This document shows, piece after piece, positions 6,231-6,906 of a stretch of DNA of 6,906 bases (its first letter is position 1; every line of letters starts with the position of its first letter). Source of the DNA: SIG565 sp045601525 (GTDB lineage: Bacteria; Bacillota; Clostridia; Oscillospirales; Acutalibacteraceae); NCBI GenBank assembly GCA_045601525.1, contig JAZRZR010000014.1, forward strand, positions 1-6,906, read 5' to 3'. Position numbers and translations under genes: made by a program. The notes beneath the pieces were generated by a model. It was not told the DNA's origin. It did not search any database and worked only from the letters and a program-made list of their open reading frames with translations.

Positions 6231-6397
6231 TTCGCCGAAGGCGAGTTGTATTGCTACGCAGTGATATTCGGCTACCGCCGAGTGTTATCGCCTTCGGCAG
6301 TTTATGGGCGAATAAAATATCACTAAAACCGTAAGGTTTTAATATCACTTTTGATTTATCAAAAATATCACTGTGAGCCCTGTCTCACAATATCACT
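6226..6397. repeat. Modular mini-hairpin repeat array (AGTGATATT / AATATCACT units)
   Basis: Short hairpins alternate with a 9-base unit. On the right, AATATCACT occurs exactly at 6316-6324, 6341-6349, 6364-6372 and 6389-6397. Three palindromes lie between the copies: AAAACC-gtaa-GGTTTT, TTTTGA-ttta-TCAAAA and GTGAG-ccctgt-CTCAC. On the left the unit is inverted: AGTGATATT at 6260-6268, with decayed forms AGTTGTATT (6244), AGTGTTATC (6281) and AGTTTATGG (6299). These are separated by GC-rich hairpins such as TCGGC-tacc-GCCGA. An 11-bp inverted repeat, TTTTATTCGCC (6226-6236) and GGCGAATAAAA (6307-6317), encloses the left half. It has no coding potential. It may be a non-autonomous repeat element, a structured 3' untranslated region, or both. 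Confidence 0.75.
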
Positions 6398-6413
6398 AAT
6401 CAAATTATTTTTT

Positions 6414-6469
6414 TGAGACAGTAAAACGGATGTGTAGAAATTCTACACATCCGTTTAATCTTTGTCTCA
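6414..6469. repeat. Nested palindrome with TGAGACA/TGTCTCA outer arms
   Basis: A perfect 16-bp inverted repeat, AAACGGATGTGTAGAA (6424-6439) with TTCTACACATCCGTTT (6441-6456), has a single central base. Outer 7-bp arms TGAGACA (6414-6420) and TGTCTCA (6463-6469) extend it across asymmetric internal loops. It lies between the convergent propeller and zinc-ribbon genes and has short T-runs on both sides, so it could stop transcription both ways. The terminal arms also make it look like a miniature insertion element of 56 bp. Confidence 0.6.
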
Positions 6470-6484
6470 TACCTTGGCAAGCAG

Positions 6485-6514
6485 GGAAAATGTATATCAC
6501 ATTTTCCGCTTTTT
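6485..6514 (+). terminator. Rho-independent terminator-like hairpin
   Basis: GGAAAATGT (6485-6493) pairs with ACATTTTCC (6499-6507) around the loop ATATC, followed by GC and five T residues at 6510-6514. On the plus strand this is a plausible terminator for transcription arriving from the glycosidase operon about 310 bases upstream. On the minus strand no T-run follows the hairpin, so it is a poor terminator for the zinc-ribbon gene. Confidence 0.5.
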
Positions 6515-6569
6515 AGGAGAATCTAAAATCCTTTTCTAAACAAATATCATCTATTCGATAAATTGGAAT

Positions 6570-6906
6570 TTATCTCTTGGTTAGTTTTTTGCACCAAGTC
6601 CATTTTCCACATTTCGTACACTTCAACAATCTTCTGGTTGGCGTTTGCATCAACAAGGCAATCTCTTTATAGTTAGGAACAAACATATGTTGACAGTTCT
6701 TGCATTCATAATACCCTGTCTCTACCTTAAATTTAAGAGCAATCATGCAAGGAATTATAAATAGTATAACAGACACTATTATCAAAAAGTCTTGAAATCC
6801 ACATTCAGGGATAAGGAGTGATATTAAAGTCATCAGACAAATCAGTGCTACCAGGCTGGTTGCGACAATCACATAAGCGGAATGCAGCAGTCGTTTATGA
6901 TATCTT
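6570..6906 (-). CDS. Small membrane protein with C-terminal zinc ribbon (start beyond window)
   Basis: The frame is open from the stop at 6570-6572 to the right edge, so the gene is probably 5'-truncated by the window. A GTG at 6870-6872 could start a 100-residue form, but no ribosome site precedes it. The codons before it read RYHKRLLHSAY, a basic segment typical just before a first membrane helix. Numbering from that GTG, hydrophobic helices lie at about 2-21 and 26-46. A zinc ribbon follows, with C57-x-x-C60 and C85-x-x-C88 plus a later C94, in YYECKNCQHMFVPNYKE and LKCTKCGKWTWCKK. The tail is strongly basic and probably cytoplasmic. Small proteins of this shape occur in Firmicutes, but I know of no assigned function. 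It converges on the propeller gene across the repeat-rich region, and nothing ties it to sugar metabolism. Confidence 0.72.
   Translation of the reverse strand, partial: RYHKRLLHSAYVIVATSLVALICLMTLISLLIPECGFQDFLIIVSVILFIIPCMIALKFKVETGYYECKNCQHMFVPNYKEIALLMQTPTRRLLKCTKCGKWTWCKKLTKR

Noticed and set aside
6316..6397. CRISPR-like array of AATATCACT repeats at 23-25 base steps
   Set aside because: The repeat is only 9 bases, the 'spacers' are 14-16 bases and each is itself a palindrome, and no cas gene is present. It is a hairpin repeat, not CRISPR.

Overview
The window looks like chromosomal DNA from a low-to-moderate GC, gut-type Firmicute (class Clostridia). I infer this from the AT-rich intergenic DNA with consensus sigma-A promoters, the strong AGGAGG-type ribosome sites, the short-chain (Bacillus-type) fructuronate reductase, the AraC regulator style, and a modular hairpin repeat of a kind I associate from memory with gut Clostridia. 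Genus cannot be read from the sequence alone.

Layout, left to right. Positions 1-68 (minus) are the first 22 codons of a DtxR/MntR-type metal-dependent repressor, with its own promoter. Positions 122-1348 (minus) encode an AraC-family regulator. Positions 1484-2335 and 2352-3401 (minus) are uxuB and uxuA, an operon ending in a strong terminator at 1428-1463. A 140-bp divergent control region (3402-3541) carries back-to-back promoters and a perfect dyad over the uxuA -10 box. Rightward from it run a family 20 glycoside hydrolase (3542-5203) and, 25 bp later, a beta-propeller glycosidase-like protein (5229-6173). Positions 6174-6569 hold no gene but are packed with palindromes: a GTAGGGG hairpin, a chain of mini-hairpins separated by AATATCACT/AGTGATATT units, a 33-bp palindrome with outer TGAGACA/TGTCTCA arms, and a terminator-like hairpin. 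The right edge (6570-6906, minus) is a small two-helix membrane protein with a zinc ribbon, whose start lies outside the window.

How the genes may work together. UxuB reduces D-fructuronate to D-mannonate and UxuA dehydrates it to 2-keto-3-deoxygluconate, the central steps of glucuronate breakdown. The divergent GH20 enzyme and propeller protein both lack signal peptides, so they probably act on imported oligosaccharides in the cytoplasm. Sharing a control region with uxuAB and lying beside an AraC regulator, they suggest a locus for a glycan containing both a hexosamine and a uronic acid. The linkage is inferred from gene order. No transporter, uronate isomerase (uxaC), glucuronidase, kdgK or kdgA is visible, so those steps must be encoded elsewhere.
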